A stretch of DNA of 64,000 nucleotides from Gnetum montanum (GCA_015680685.1 MNCI01002917.1:37521-101520); one strand, 5' to 3'; shown: positions 22,230-33,652, counted from the first letter of the stretch. Numbers and translations: made by a program. The notes: generated by a model not told the origin, from the sequence alone.

Positions 22230-25200
22230 AGGCCATTTATGATAACATTTGGCTAATATAGGTTAAAAAGGGTTAGGTTTTGCTAGTTTTAGGCCTTATT
22301 AAGCCATGTTTTGAGGCTACAAGACTATTAGGTGAGCTCAAAAATTAATCATGGTTGTTTTTGGGCTATTCGAAGTTAAAAATTAGGAGTTTTGAGGCTT
22401 CCATGATGGGCTCAACATGGAAATAAGGACTCTCAGCATGGAAACCAAGGAAAATAGGTGTCAAGGTGTTCATAGGTCTAAAATTAAGGTTCCAAGACTT
22501 TCCTAAGATAGTGCAAGATCAAATCCATCAAAATTGGGCACTCTGACAGTCTATAAAGGCCAAAAAGTAGGTTATGGAGTCGTTCCCCTTTATTTCCATG
22601 CTGGCCAGTGTGGAAGAAAGGGGGATTAATATTGAAAACCAAAACATCAGCCAAAGTAGCATTAAATGAGGTCAAACAAGTAGCTAGAACCCAAATCTAG
22701 AAGTTATACATCCTCTAGCTCCATTTTAAGGTAGTTTAAGTTGATCTTGAATGTCAAAACATGTTAAAATAGCTTTCCCTCATTTTTCCACATTGATCAC
22801 AGTATCCCCACCAGAGAAGAATAGGGGAACACTTTTTATGGATTCAAAGAGGTTTACAAGCACTTTGACCATGTTTCTAGGCCCCTAGGACTATAAATCA
22901 TGATTCTACAAGTTTCTAGCTGATGTTGGGCAGCTTTGAAGGCTTTTTAAGGGTACTTAAGTTCTTTTCCCTATTTCCACATTGGGTTGGTGGAGGGGAT
23001 GGTGTGGGGGTTACTATAGCATGGAATATTAGGGGGAATGGATTTTTCAGGTCAAAATAAAGTCAAACAAGAAAACTCCTAAGGTTATGAGGTCTTAGGT
23101 TTTTTCAACGTAGATATTTACCTCTTGGGGATGTCATCTTACCACTAAAAGTAGAAAAGGAGCTCTTTCCCCTTGTTTGCACACTACATAGCATGGAAGG
23201 GGCCTCCTCCAATGTGGATGGAGTAAGAATCCTAGATCTAGATCAATTTAAATCACAATAGATTTTTCATGTTAGCTTCTAAAGTTGCTAGGGCTAAGGG
23301 CTAGGTCTTCATGCCATAATTTGACGGTTTTGAGTACTTCCAAGTGGGATTTTAGATTCCTCCCTTTTTTCCATTCTAGGGATAGGGAGCCCAACATAGA
23401 AGATTAAGGGGAACTAGTTTTTGGCCATATGAGGCTAGTTTTCTGAAGTTTGAAGGCTCCAATAACTATTGACAAGGTCCTACAGACCATTTGATGTTGT
23501 TCTGAGGTGGTTATAAGCTCTAAATGAGTCTCCCCTCAATTTCCATGCTAGCCATCATGGAAGAGAGGATCCCCAACATGAAAACATCATAAATCATAGA
23601 TCTAGCCTAGTTTTGATCTCAATCAACCATGCATGTGTGCTCTCAAGCCTATTGGGGTCAAGGACTAGGGTATGGGGTCAAAACTAGTCAATTTGGAGGT
23701 TTTATAGATGGGTTTTAGGCTTCATCCCTATTTTCCACACTAAGGATGTTATGCTTAGTGTGGAAAAATAGGGGAAAATTTTTTTGACCATTTGCAATAA
23801 ATTTTACAAGGTTTGAAGGCTCTAGAAGGTGTGAAACCAATCTTAGGGCTTGTGTAATGTTGGAAGGTATCTATTTGAGCTATCTAAAGGCCATTTTAGA
23901 GTCTTCCCAAAGATCCCCCCTTTTTTCCATGCTATCTAGCATGGAAGAGGAAGCTCTTAGCATGGAGGAACTAGGGAACCCTACTTTTTGCTATTTTATG
24001 ACATTTCTAGCCATGCATGTACGCCTTTGAGGTTGCCAGTATTGATTGTTGCTGCCTAGTGTTAAATTTTGGTTGTCTCAAGGTTGATAAGATGAGTTTT
24101 AGTGTTCCTCCCATTTTTCCACACTAGGGTTTCCATGATCAACATGGAGGATTGGGAGAAAATATTTTTTGACCATTCATGATCAGTTTTGATAGGTCAG
24201 AAGGTCTTAAAATGTGTATGTGTCCTAGAACCTTCAGACCATTCATGACCATTCTAGGACACACACAAGGATTTGTAGTGTTCATTCAAGGTCTCTAAAG
24301 GATATTTTGGAGCTCCCCCAAATTTACCCCTTTTTTCCATGCTAGGAAGCATGAAAAAGGGGGGTTCTTATGGTGGAAAAACTAAAAAGCCTTGATTTTT
24401 ACTAATTTTTGGCAATTTTGGCTATGCATGTGGGCTTCTAAGATAGCTAGTATTGATTGCTGACATCCAATATGAAAATTTAATCATTTCAAGGGTTTTT
24501 AGGTAATTTTTGAGCATGCCACCTTTTCTCCATACTGGGAATTCCATGCTCAACATGGAAGATTAGGGGGAAAAGGTTTTCTGACCACAAATAGTAAATT
24601 TTGGCTATGCATGAGTGTTTATAGGGTTACTGGTGTTGGCTATTAATGTCTAAAGTTAAAATCTAGTTGTTTTGAAGGCTATAAGAGGGTTTTTAGGCTT
24701 CCCCCAATCCATCCATGTTGAGGGTAGGATGCTCAACATGGATGATATCCTCCTTAATCTTGAGAACCTAAGGGGGACAAGTTTTGGTCATTTTAAGTGA
24801 CTTTTGAAAGTTTGGTGGCTTCTAGAAGGATTAGGTTGCTTTCGGAAGTTAAACTACATGTAAATTAAATATTTTTGGCTTCCCCCATTTTATTCATGCT
24901 AAGAATAGAATGCTCAATGTGAAATAGGTCTCCCTCAACCAAGAAAGTTAGATCTAGGCTAGATCACTAGAGAATCGACCATGCATATCAGCCTTTGGGG
25001 TTGTCGATGTCGACAGTCAGTACTAGGTGCCAAGATCCAGCTGTTTGAAGGCTCCTAAGTGCCTCATGTAGTTTCCCCATTTCTTCCATGTTGTTCATGA
25101 AGGCCTTAGCATGGATGAGAGTAGGAAATTATTTTTTTATCATATTTAACTACTTTTGGGGCATGTAGACGCTCCAATGGGTGTCAGTAGGGTTCAAGAG

Positions 25201-25560
25201 TCACTATGCTTTCAGAAATGGCTACTAGGTAGTCAATTTAGGTTAATTTTGACTTCTCCCCATCCATCCACATTGTTATTAATATGCTTAGTGTGGATGA
25301 ACCCTCCCTCAGTGTAGAAATACAAAATCTAAAGTTTCAACTAGTTTTGACTCATTTCAACTAGGTTTGGTGAGGCTTCGTGGTTATTGGAAATGCTTGG
25401 AGGGGTTCTTGGTCATGTGTGATCTACTTTAGGGTTAAACTAGGGCTATATGATTATTAGGTGGTTAGGATAGATGTTCCCCCCTTTGCCCTATGTTGGG
25501 CTATGTTGCCCTATCATGGAAACGCAAGCTATCAAGTTTGTTCATGTCTATCCCTTTTTT
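22230..25560 (+). repeat. Dimeric ~190-bp tandem repeat array, about 16 units
   Basis: A pyrimidine-rich block, 'CCCC..TTTCCATGCT', followed by its imperfect mirror 'AGCATGGAA..GGGG', recurs near 22594, 22787, 22968, 23180, 23370, 23550, 23730, 23925, 24115, 24335, 24520, 24710, 24895, 25085, 25265 and 25480, that is every 180-220 bases. The sequence between the blocks alternates between two types. Type A has 'CATGCATG..GCCT' (near 23620, 24000, 24420, 24600, 24960, 25370). Type B has 'TTTGAAGGCTCTAGAAGG' (near 23440, 23810, 24190, 24790, 25150). This gives a ~375-bp dimer with one break of order at 24420/24600. The array lies on the 5' side of element B's RT. Units are strongly diverged. Confidence 0.85.
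24327..24364. repeat. Strongest hairpin of the dimeric array
   Basis: CCCCTTTTTTCCATGCT is followed after a 4-base loop by AGCATGAAAAAGGGG, nearly a perfect inverted repeat with one bulged C and one T-A slip. Every unit of the array has a weaker version at the same place. Confidence 0.75.
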
Positions 25561-26076
25561 GGGAGCTCAAAATAGGAAAAATGTAGATTTTTGGTATTAA
25601 CAAAGGAAAGAGGTTTATTTTTTGTGATTTTGAGCTATGGGAGACATGTATCTATGCTAGGAATGGCATCCCCAACATTGATGCATGGGAGTTAAGGTTG
25701 CAACGTGGTTCTAACTATCAAAATTTGAAGAAAAGCTCGATGTTGATGCAATTTTTTGGTTAAGAGAGAAGGTGCAAGGTGGGGCCCATAATGCAAGAAT
25801 TTAAAATTTTAAAAAGTGAAGTTATTTCCCAACCAAACTCAACATTGTAGATACTTTCCCTCCTTTACACTTTAATGCAATTGGAGTTATTATGTACTGA
25901 ATTAGCAACTAAGATTTAGAGGTGGACATTTAGGTTTAGATGTAGTTTATATTGTAAAATTTTGCAAGTTTTCAATCATAATTGTAATTCTTGCAAAATG
26001 TGCATTAGAGGAGAGCTTTGGTAGAGATTTTTGTGGAAAAAGCCCTAATCTTCAGCATGGAGACCTCCCATCCTCC
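25561..26076. other. Gene-free stretch after the array
   Basis: No repeat unit or gene recognised. The end contains a possible leader (CTTTGGTAGAGATTTTTG and so on) of the exon-like ORF that follows. Confidence 0.35.
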
Positions 26077-26271
26077 TTGCACATAGCATTGAACCTTAAT
26101 CTTTCACAATTTTCAACCTTTTCAAATATTGAGCCTGCCATGGTACCCAAGCAATGTGCAGGAAAGAGTTTGAACCCAAGGATTCAAAAGATATATGATC
26201 ATGCAAAGGAGCTATCAAAGGTTCATATTCCTATCTCCATCCAACCCTCATTCATCACTACTCTAAGGTAG
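26077..26271 (+). pseudogene. Short exon-like ORF of unknown function
   Basis: An open frame of 64 codons on the plus strand. An internal ATG at 26140 would give MVPKQCAGKSLNPRIQKIYD followed by HAKELSKVHIPISIQPSFIT. The frame ends at CTCTAAGGTAGGG, which reads as a plausible splice donor (AG|GTAGGG) and is followed by more than 1 kb of T-rich, intron-like DNA. It lies antisense to the surrounding element B. The spliced-looking plus-strand gene in element C lies at the equivalent place, between PR and RT, so this may be the first exon of a related gene. No known domain is seen. Confidence 0.35.
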
Positions 26272-26930
26272 GGAGTTCTACCTATTTTTGTTCTCGTTTC
26301 TAGCTATTTTCTATGGTTTTCTTATATTTTCCTTGCCACATGTGGAGCCATTTGTTTTAGATCTATGTTGATAGAATGGGTAAAACAAAATTTTAATGAA
26401 ATCTCACCTCTTATTTTGGCTATTTCCACATAGATCCATATTTTTTTTTGTTTTTTCTTTAATAGATTTGATTTTCAAATTTAAGCTTGTTATTTTTATG
26501 CTTTTTTCCCAAAATTTGGGGGTATGGCCATTTTTTTTCAGATCTAGACCAAAATATTCATAAAAAATAAGTTTCAACAAAATCCTACCCCATTATTTTG
26601 GTGTGGTTTCAAATGGGTATTGATTTTTTTGGCTATTTCAGCTATGTTTCTATGGCTATGTTAAGTTGGATTTCAGCTTTTTAGCTTTTTACATATAAAA
26701 AGCAAGCATTTTTGTGTATTATCTTCTTATAAAAATGGCTACATATTTTCAAAATTTGATATTGTGGGGTCTTAACCCTTTTTTAAGCTTTCTAATGGCT
26801 ATTTTCTTATTCTATTTGGATTAATAATGATGGAGTTATAGCCATTTTCCTAAAGTCATGCAGTTAGGTTTTTTATGCCATTTTTGAAATTTCATGTAAG
26901 TTCATGAATTGTCTCTAAGAAAATAGAAAT
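26272..26930. other. T-rich intron-like DNA
   Basis: Long T runs and many copies of 'gctatttt'. No gene seen. The base bias is like that of plant introns. Confidence 0.4.
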
Positions 26931-27500
26931 ATTTTTTGCTATTTTTTAGCTATTTTTGGGTAGGTCTCAAAATGGCTCTCCAATGGATGTTTAATCACTC
27001 TAATTAGCTTTAAAAATAATTATTCATGAATGTTTTACTAAGCCTATCATAAAATGAGGTTTGCGCCATTTTTACATCTTTTTCTAAGCTGAAATTTTAT
27101 TTTTTTTTTGAATAAAAACAAATGGTTTTGAATTTTTTCTAAGTGTGGGTGCATAGAACTTGATTTGAGCTTTCAAATAGTGATAGAATCACTCTATTTA
27201 AAGCTTAAATGAATTTTTGATGAACTTTTTACCAACCCTACACAAAAGAGGATTAATGGTAACTACAATTTTTTGTTGAATTTTTCCATAGTCCATGTAA
27301 AAATGGCTATGTATTTTTATTTGTAATGGTTATGGTTGCAACACTTGCAATTTTAGGATTCTTCCATGGTGGAATCACTAAAATCAGAGCTTGAATGAAT
27401 TTTTAATTAATTTCTTGGTTATGGCTATGTAAATAAGGTAAAATTTTGGATGGGTGTGATTAATATGTGTAGTTTTTCTTGTAAAACTTATGTTTTAAAT
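26931..27500 (+). repeat. T-rich ~190-bp tandem repeats
   Basis: The motif '(G/T)AATCACT(C/A)(T/A)A' with a following 'AGCTT..AA(T/A)(G/T)AATTTTT' recurs at about 26993, 27186 and 27372, spaced 193 and 186 bases. The units are strongly diverged. The period equals that of the array at 22.2-25.6 kb, though the sequence differs. Confidence 0.55.
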
Positions 27501-27524
27501 ATGATTTTTTAAGAAAAACAAAAG

Positions 27525-29182
27525 CTTTGTAGTGATCAAAAACATCGATGGCTGAAATGATCATGCCAAGGGATCTACAGCTGTAGTACAACCGTAACCT
27601 CTCCCCTATCCAAAGGGTCATTACTGGAAGGGAAAAATGGAGGTGGAGTATCTAAGATGATCTTGTCAATTGAACTAGGACTTACAGAGTGTTTCAAAAA
27701 ATAAGTGCTAGGGGTTCACACAATGTTTTCAATGTTACCAAAGTCGACTAAGCCCAAGCGCAGTAAGGTTTTCCAATGCGAAAATGATGATGCAGGCATG
27801 CAAATATGTGCAAAATAGTAAAAAAAAATGTGAGTGCAATGCTAAATTCCAAAGAAAATACTTGAAAATACAAAGAAGTTTGAGAGAGGAAGAATGGCAC
27901 TACCAAAAATGGGGGAGCATAGCAATTGCAAAAGAGAGGTTAGGAGATACATGACATATAGATGAGTGTAGTAGGCTATGTAGTCATAGTCTTTAGGGTG
28001 TCCAGGCTATGGAAACTAACATCTACCATGAGGTTTATGCCCACTAGGTTAGCTACCATGGTTGCTCCTGTGGGCTACGGTTTTCTGTGGTGTGCAAAGT
28101 TGTTTAAAAGTTTTGCCAAGATGCTAAGGATGGTCAGGTGCAAGAGTGATGATGCTAAGATGCCAATTGCTAAATGAAAATGCCAACCCCTAAAATGTAA
28201 AACACAAGGATATTTATAGGGTTAATATTGACATAAAGTATAGATTGGGCATCATGTGGCAAAGAGGGTAGTTGAGGCTACGCTAACCCAACTACGCTCC
28301 AACAAGAGCAATTGATGCTACACTCTAGTGTGCTCCAATGGACCCCAAGAGACTACCAGACTATGACTACACTACCAAAACTACATGTACTAGAGCTAAA
28401 AGGACTACAATGTACCTATAAATAGTTCAAAATAGTCTAATTTGGAGGCTAAGCTCTAGGACTATGCTCTCCCATATTTCAAGTGGAGTTGAGCATAGGT
28501 ACAATTTTGGGACAAATGGGGGATACAAAAGAGATGCAAGTCACTAATCTCGCTTGCCAGAGGAGTGTCATAGCTAAGATGGACACCAATTCTAAACCCT
28601 AAAAGCATTTTGAGGCTATCCTACTTTGCTACGCTAGCTATGCTCTAGAGCGTAGCCCAACAATTAGGAAAATTTTGCAAAAATTGAAGTCCAATGGTAT
28701 CTATGCTCTAGAGCATAGTAGAGGAAAGTGAGAGTATAACATTGACACTTAAAAAAATTGCTAAAACTTGCAACCTTCATCCAAGCTATGTTGGCTATGC
28801 TTTGGAGCATAGCAGGAGGGGTAACCTCAAGAATTAGAAAATCTGCCAAAATGCTTCTTCCATGTTGAGCTAGCTTGATAACTTCTAGCTTGACACTTAG
28901 GTAAATAAGCCATTAAAGTGAATGATATGTTGGCTATGCTCTAGAGCATAATAGGAAGAATGGGAGCATAGCACAACACTTGGAAAAATTTTGCAACTAC
29001 TATTGACACTTAGAAAATTTTGTGAATCTAGTTCTATGCTGCATGCTACACTAACTACACTCCAGTGCATAATCTTAGCAATGGGAGCATGGGCTAAACA
29101 CTTAGAAAAAATTTGCCTCATGTTAACACCTAAACAAATTTTCCATTGAGGTGCTATCACCCAAATTTGGTGGTGTTTATTT
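27525..29182 (-). mobile_element. Element C 3' LTR (minus orientation)
   Basis: The segment 27525-28918 matches 45704-47092 in the same direction almost without gaps, at roughly 85-90 per cent by eye (for example the block 'GAGAGAGGAAGAATGGCACT' and its copy near 46050). In minus orientation the element ends here. A pyrimidine tract at 29184-29196 (CCCCTCTTTCTTC) is the complement of a polypurine tract (GAAGAAAGAGGGG), which places the LTR's 5' end at about 29182 and gives a length of about 1.65 kb. The LTR carries several copies of the palindrome CTATGCTCTAGAGCATAG. The boundary toward 27525 (TGATCAAAAACA) is approximate. Confidence 0.78.
28638..28950. repeat. Recurrent 16-18-bp palindrome in the element C LTR
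   Basis: CTATGCTCTAGAGCATAG is a perfect palindrome at 28701-28718. Close variants stand at 28638-28655, 28794-28813 and 28935-28950, and in the other LTR at 46827-46844. Spacings are 63, 93 and 141 bases. Confidence 0.85.
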
Positions 29183-29183
29183 A

Positions 29184-30070
29184 GCCCCTCTTTCTTCACA
29201 TTTAGAGAAGTGGCTCAAGGGACATCAACAAAGAATCTAAAACACCACAACATGCATGGCACCAACATGACTCATTAGTACTTGATCAGATGATGCTTCA
29301 CTAGTCTCAAGAGTGCTAAGGGTAATGGATGTAAGGAATTGGCTTAGGATAGTAAGGGAGGAATGAGATGAAAATAATGTATCATGCAGCAAGATGTGGA
29401 GTCAACATGGTTAATGATGATTATGGCACTAGAGTGTCTTATTGCCAAATGATGGCCTCTTGTTAGAATGCTTGTGAGAGAGTCATCACCCATGGCACTG
29501 GAATGGCTTACCCCTAACATGTTGGCCTCTCCTCAGAGTATTTATGAGAAGGTTTATGTGAATTCAAGGTTGGACTAGTTGCAAAATTGCAACTTTGCTA
29601 AATTCTACTTGGGAACATGTTTTACCTTCCTTTGCTCTTTTTTTTTTGGATTTTATGCTTTTTTTCTTTGCAAAATGCTAACTACAAGATGCTTATCATT
29701 GAGTGGACTACATGCCACTCGATAGGTTTTTCTTAGAGTCAACCATGTCACCTCTATAGAATAGGTATTTCCTCCCTAAGATGAGTTGCATTATATTCAC
29801 TTGGGCTTTGATTAACCCATAGAGGCTTCCCATTGGATGAGTTACATTACATCCATCATAGGTTCTATGGTTGATTGAAAGAAGGGTGTCATGTGCATCA
29901 GAGAAGCTTGTAGGGAAGGTGGAAAAATGTAAGGTAAAGGAGTAAATGCAAGTAGGTCATAGTAGGGTAATAGGGATGTGAACTCTCAAGTGGCTTGGCA
30001 AGTCCAACTAGGCACATCAAAGTAATGTGGTGACTTGCTGCTATAATGAAACGTGTCCTTGAATGACCAC
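29184..30070. other. Element C 3' untranslated region
   Basis: No gene. A 69-bp segment is duplicated head to tail at 29423-29491 and 29492-29560 (both begin ATGGCACT and both contain TGGCCTCT). Near 29783 and 29837 a second small duplication repeats 'GATGAGTT(G/A)CATTA'. Confidence 0.6.
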
Positions 30071-30072
30071 CT

Positions 30073-30507
30073 CTAGGGGCTTCGTCCTACATACACAATG
30101 TAGAGAAAATAAGAAAACAACCACACAAAATTAGATAAGAGAAAACTACTAGTTGTGAAGGCACTGCAAGTGCCATGAGTGCTAGGCTGGTTGCAAGAGC
30201 TTGCAGTGTCAAAGTAGGAAGGCCATTGTAGGTGTCGAAGCCAGAAAGCTACAAAAGCTCCAATAGCCACACTGGAAATAAGCACCCCAAGGAGGCCAAA
30301 AAGGCAACCAAGGATGATGACAATGTAGGTGCTCATGACTCCACACCAAGGATAGGATGTTGGAAATCTAGTAGAATGGTAGAGAGCCAGGATGTTGAAC
30401 GTGCTTCCAACCTTGAGCAATGGTGAGGGCCAGAGGATGGTAGTAAGGTGGTTGAGCCATAGTACTACTAGGACTCCAACGAGTGGTGTTGACGATGAGA
30501 GCTCCAA
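30073..30507 (-). CDS. Open 144-codon hydrophobic ORF, unrecognised
   Basis: The longest uninterrupted ATG-to-stop frame in the window. It is rich in Leu, Val, Ile, Phe and Trp, with about three stretches that could cross a membrane (LVGVLVVLWLNHLTTILW; TYIVIILGCLFGLLGVLISS followed by VAIGAFVAF; FVWLFSYFLYIVYVG). It has the same orientation as element C and lies between its integrase and 3' LTR, where some plant retroelements carry an env-like or additional ORF. The plus strand is also open here for 64 codons (30232-30426), and the local G+C is above average, so a chance frame is possible. No family is recognised. Confidence 0.3.
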   Translation of the reverse strand: MELSSSTPLVGVLVVLWLNHLTTILWPSPLLKVGSTFNILALYHSTRFPTSYPWCGVMSTYIVIILGCLFGLLGVLISSVAIGAFVAFWLRHLQWPSYFDTASSCNQPSTHGTCSAFTTSSFLLSNFVWLFSYFLYIVYVGRSP

Positions 30508-30815
30508 CCAATAATGAAATATCCAAGGCTAGTAATGCTATCAGCATGGCCTAGGGATGCTACTACTGGCGATGGTGGCGGTAGCTCTAGAAGGTCAACA
30601 AAATGCCCAAGAGCATTTCCAGAGGATCAGCAAAATGCTAAGGGTGGTAATGCTACAAATGTTCTAGAAGCTCTTTCTTGATGACATGAACTCCATTTTG
30701 GAACTACAACAGCCTACCCTACCCTACCCATGAGGTGTGGGTAGGTGATAGAGGATCAAAAGTATTTGCACTCACTTGTGCACAGAACTGTGCATGTTGA
30801 GTTGTGTATGTTGAA
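30508..30815. other. Gene-free stretch in the element C 3' region
   Basis: GC-richer than its surroundings. 'AAAATGC.(C/A)AG' phrases recur near 30600 and 30640. No gene. Confidence 0.35.
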
Positions 30816-30819
30816 CTGT

Positions 30820-31290
30820 GAACCTAGTTTAATGTCCTAGTAGACTACATGATGTGCTAGTTTTAAGGTCCTAGAAAATTGTGAACTTAGTTTAAGGTCC
30901 TATAGATCATGATGTGCTTGTTTATAGTCCTAGCAAACTGTTGTGTGCTAGTTTAACATCGTAGTGGATAGTGAATGTTATAAAAATTTAAAGTGATAAT
31001 GCAAGGACAAGTTATACCAATTTATAGTCATAGCGAACTATGCTATGGATGCTAGTTTTTATCATCATGGCCCAAGGATGAGTTGTGTCAGTTTATAGTC
31101 ATAGAAAACTATGCTATCAGTGCCAATTTTTAGTGTCATGGCCCAAGGACGAGCTGTGCCAATTTATAATCATAGCGAGCTTTTTGTGTCAGTTTATTAT
31201 TATGGTGGACTTGTGTGTTGTGGATGCTAATTTAATGTCATAGCCCAAGGATGCTCTATGCCAGTTTAATGTCATAGCAAATGCTCTCTT
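30820..31290. repeat. ~30-bp minisatellite 3' of element C integrase
   Basis: More than ten diverged units of 28-33 bases, beginning CTAGTTTAATGTCCTAG, CTAGTTTTAAGGTCCTAG, AGTTTAAGGTCCTAT, CTTGTTTATAGTCCTAGC and so on. Toward 31290 the unit becomes longer ('CAGTTTATAGTCATAGCGAACTATG' type). It has the same core and the same position behind the integrase as in element B. Confidence 0.88.
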
Positions 31291-31322
31291 ACCCTACTTT
31301 TTTGTTGATGTAGTGTTGTGTA

Positions 31323-32440
31323 CTAGGTGTAGTAAGGCTTCAGGTATGAATGATTGATTGGATTGGAAAAATCATTGCTATCTAGATCAACAAGCTTGAA
31401 TGCTTCATTTTCATAAGCCTCAATGACCAAGAAGGAATCTTCCCAATTAGCTAAGAATTTATCCATAGGTTCATAGATGTCTTTGAGGACTAAATTTCCT
31501 ATCCTAATTAGGTATTGATACTGATTGTGGTGGTGCTTTCGTTGTTGCTTTTCATAGTACCATTCAATATAGTCAAGTCTCTGCAAGCACTCCTCCTTTA
31601 TAGAGTCAAGGTCAATGGTTCTCAACTCATTATTCTAAGCCTCATTAATGAAGCTCAAGAGCATCACATGGAGTGATGGGACCTACAATTCAAGAGGAAA
31701 AATTACTTCAAACCCATATACAAGGCTATATGATTTCTTACCTATTTTTGTTCTATGTGTTATGTAATAGGCCCATAGTGCATAGACTAGTTATTCATGC
31801 CATTATCATTTGTTGATGCTAAACATCTTCTTTAAAAGGTTGATGATGATCTTATTTATAGCCTGCACTTGGCCATTCTCTTGTAGGTGGTATGGAAATG
31901 AAAAGGAATGCTTAATGCCAAGGTGTTCGTAGAAGGCTTTGGTTTTTGCACTACTAAACTATGGTCCATTATCTGTAACTATAATCATGGGTAGACCAAA
32001 TCAGGTCACTATGTTATCAAGGATGAATTTGCAAACCTAATGTGATGTTATCCTCTTAAAATAAATAGCTTCAACCCACTTGGTAAAGTATTCAATTGTG
32101 GTCATGATGAAGCTATGTCCTATGAAAGACTTAGGCATGATAGGTCCTATGATATCCAACTTCCAACATTGGAATAGCCATGTGATCTATGTGGTGTATA
32201 GTTCAGTGAGTGGCACATGCATTAAGTTGCTATGACATTGACACACGTCACACATCTTGACCTTGGAAATACAATTTCACTCCATGTAAGGCCAATAGTA
32301 GCCTAAGTGTCTAATTTTTGACATCATTGCCCTCAGTGCTATGTGACCTCTACACAATCCTTTCTGGACTTGATCAATGATCATTTGCAGTTCGTTGTCA
32401 CTAATGCAGGTTAGCAATATTCCATCATAGGATTTGCAAC
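31323..32440 (-). pseudogene. Element C integrase, broken
   Basis: Minus strand. The zinc part reads GLCRGHIALRAMMSKIRHLG with CDVCQCHSN. The core reads DIIGPIMPKSFIGHSFIMTT, KWVEAIYFKRITSH, IVTDNGP*FSSAKTKAF and FPYHLQENGQVQAINKII. Both catalytic Asp are kept, but the Glu of 'GQVEAIN' is Gln. The C-terminal part (31625-31323) is open for 100 codons and intact: QYQYLIRIGNLVLKDIYEPM, KFLANWEDSFLVIEAYENEA and FSNPINHSYLKPYYT, the standard ending of Tat integrases. The frame is interrupted between core and C-terminus. Confidence 0.9.
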
Positions 32441-32531
32441 GTAGTGTGTTATCACCTCTGAGGACATATTTTTGTGATCATTTTTGCACTACATCATTTT
32501 GGGTCATGGTTAGATGTTGCAAAGGCTCACC

Positions 32532-33100
32532 CTATTGAAGGTATGCCTTAATGTCATCATACCATTCTTGTGCATGAGTCATGCTTGTTATGGCTATAGA
32601 TGTAATGTTAGTTGTTTTTGTGATAGGCTCAATGCATTCTACTACTAAGGTGGGCAAGGCATAAAACATGTTAGGTGCAATGCTTAGGGCTAACATAGCT
32701 AATACATCGGCAATGGCATTCTCATTGTAGGGAATGTGTTGGATATTTGTAGTTGCAAATTGCTTGAGAAAATCTTTTGCCAAGTCACAATAAGGTTGTA
32801 AATTTTATGCTTTGCAAGCATAGACCTCTGTGTCCTGGTTAATGACTAACTACGAATCACCTCAAATCACTATGTTTTGGATTCCTAGGTTATGGACTAC
32901 GAAAAATGCCTCTAAGGAGACCTTCGTACTCCACTAAGTTGTTGGTGCAAGGAAATGCAAAGTGATAAGCAAAGGGTTGGATCTCCTAAGAGGGAAATGT
33001 GATTATAATAGTAGCACTACCCCCTTTAGAGGTTGAAGCATCATCAAAGTGTAGGACTACCTTAAGGTTAGCAAGCACTTGGCTATATTACTAACATGCT
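32532..33100 (-). pseudogene. Element C second RNase H (aRNH) domain
   Basis: The minus-strand piece 32783-32532 is open for 83 codons: MAKDFLKQFATTNIQHIPYN, ENAIADVLAMLALSIAPNMF. It matches the end of the element B domain, 'KKLLQQFTNVN.QHI..NKNTI.DA...LALS'. Upstream, between 32790 and 33100, weaker matches to the D-E-D part lie in shifted frames (the region of 'LEVIRS' and 'VRRSPQR'). This extra RNase H is the hallmark of the Tat lineage. Confidence 0.75.
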
Positions 33101-33652
33101 CATCTATGAATTCCAAATCTATTGTTGCTTGATCATTTATTAGCAAAGCCATTAGTTATGTAGCTATTACTTAACCTTTAGCTAATTCTTGTACTATGTA
33201 GTGTAGGTCAAACTCCATGGTTATTACTTTTCACCATGTAATTTGACTACTTTTGTAAATATTTTTAGTGATTTCCTAGAGTACATTGCTTTTGCAAATG
33301 ATATTTACCTTACTGCAAAAAAGATAGTGCCTTCACTTCTTAAGTGTGAAGGCTAAGGCAAGGTAGTTCTTTTTCACATCATTGTATTTTGCCTCGTGGG
33401 CCACTAACACATGTCTTAGGTAGTATACAAGAACCTTTAAGCCATAATTTTGCTTTTAGCAAAGTAGAGAAATGATGGATGCATTAGAGGTTGTAAGGTA
33501 GATGTTGAATGGTTTGTCTTCTTGCAAAGGGTAGACTATAGAAAGTTGATCCAACTACTATTTGAGGTTGTCAAATGCCTCTTAGCATTGGGCCATCCAC
33601 TCAAAGTGGACTCCCTTTTTGAGTAGATGTTGCATTGGGTACAACTTATCAG
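33101..33652 (-). pseudogene. Element C RNase H (first domain), heavily decayed
   Basis: Minus strand, in several frames. PTRQNTMM and a 'LRSEGTIFF' stretch near 33340 correspond to 'ARYS.VEK' and 'LRHYLF' of element B. The order RT, RNase H, aRNH, INT supports the call more than the residues do. Confidence 0.6.

Noticed and set aside
30715-30740. CCCTACCCTACCCAT as an interstitial telomere repeat
   Set aside because: The plant telomere unit is CCCTAAA; the run here is short and of the wrong unit.
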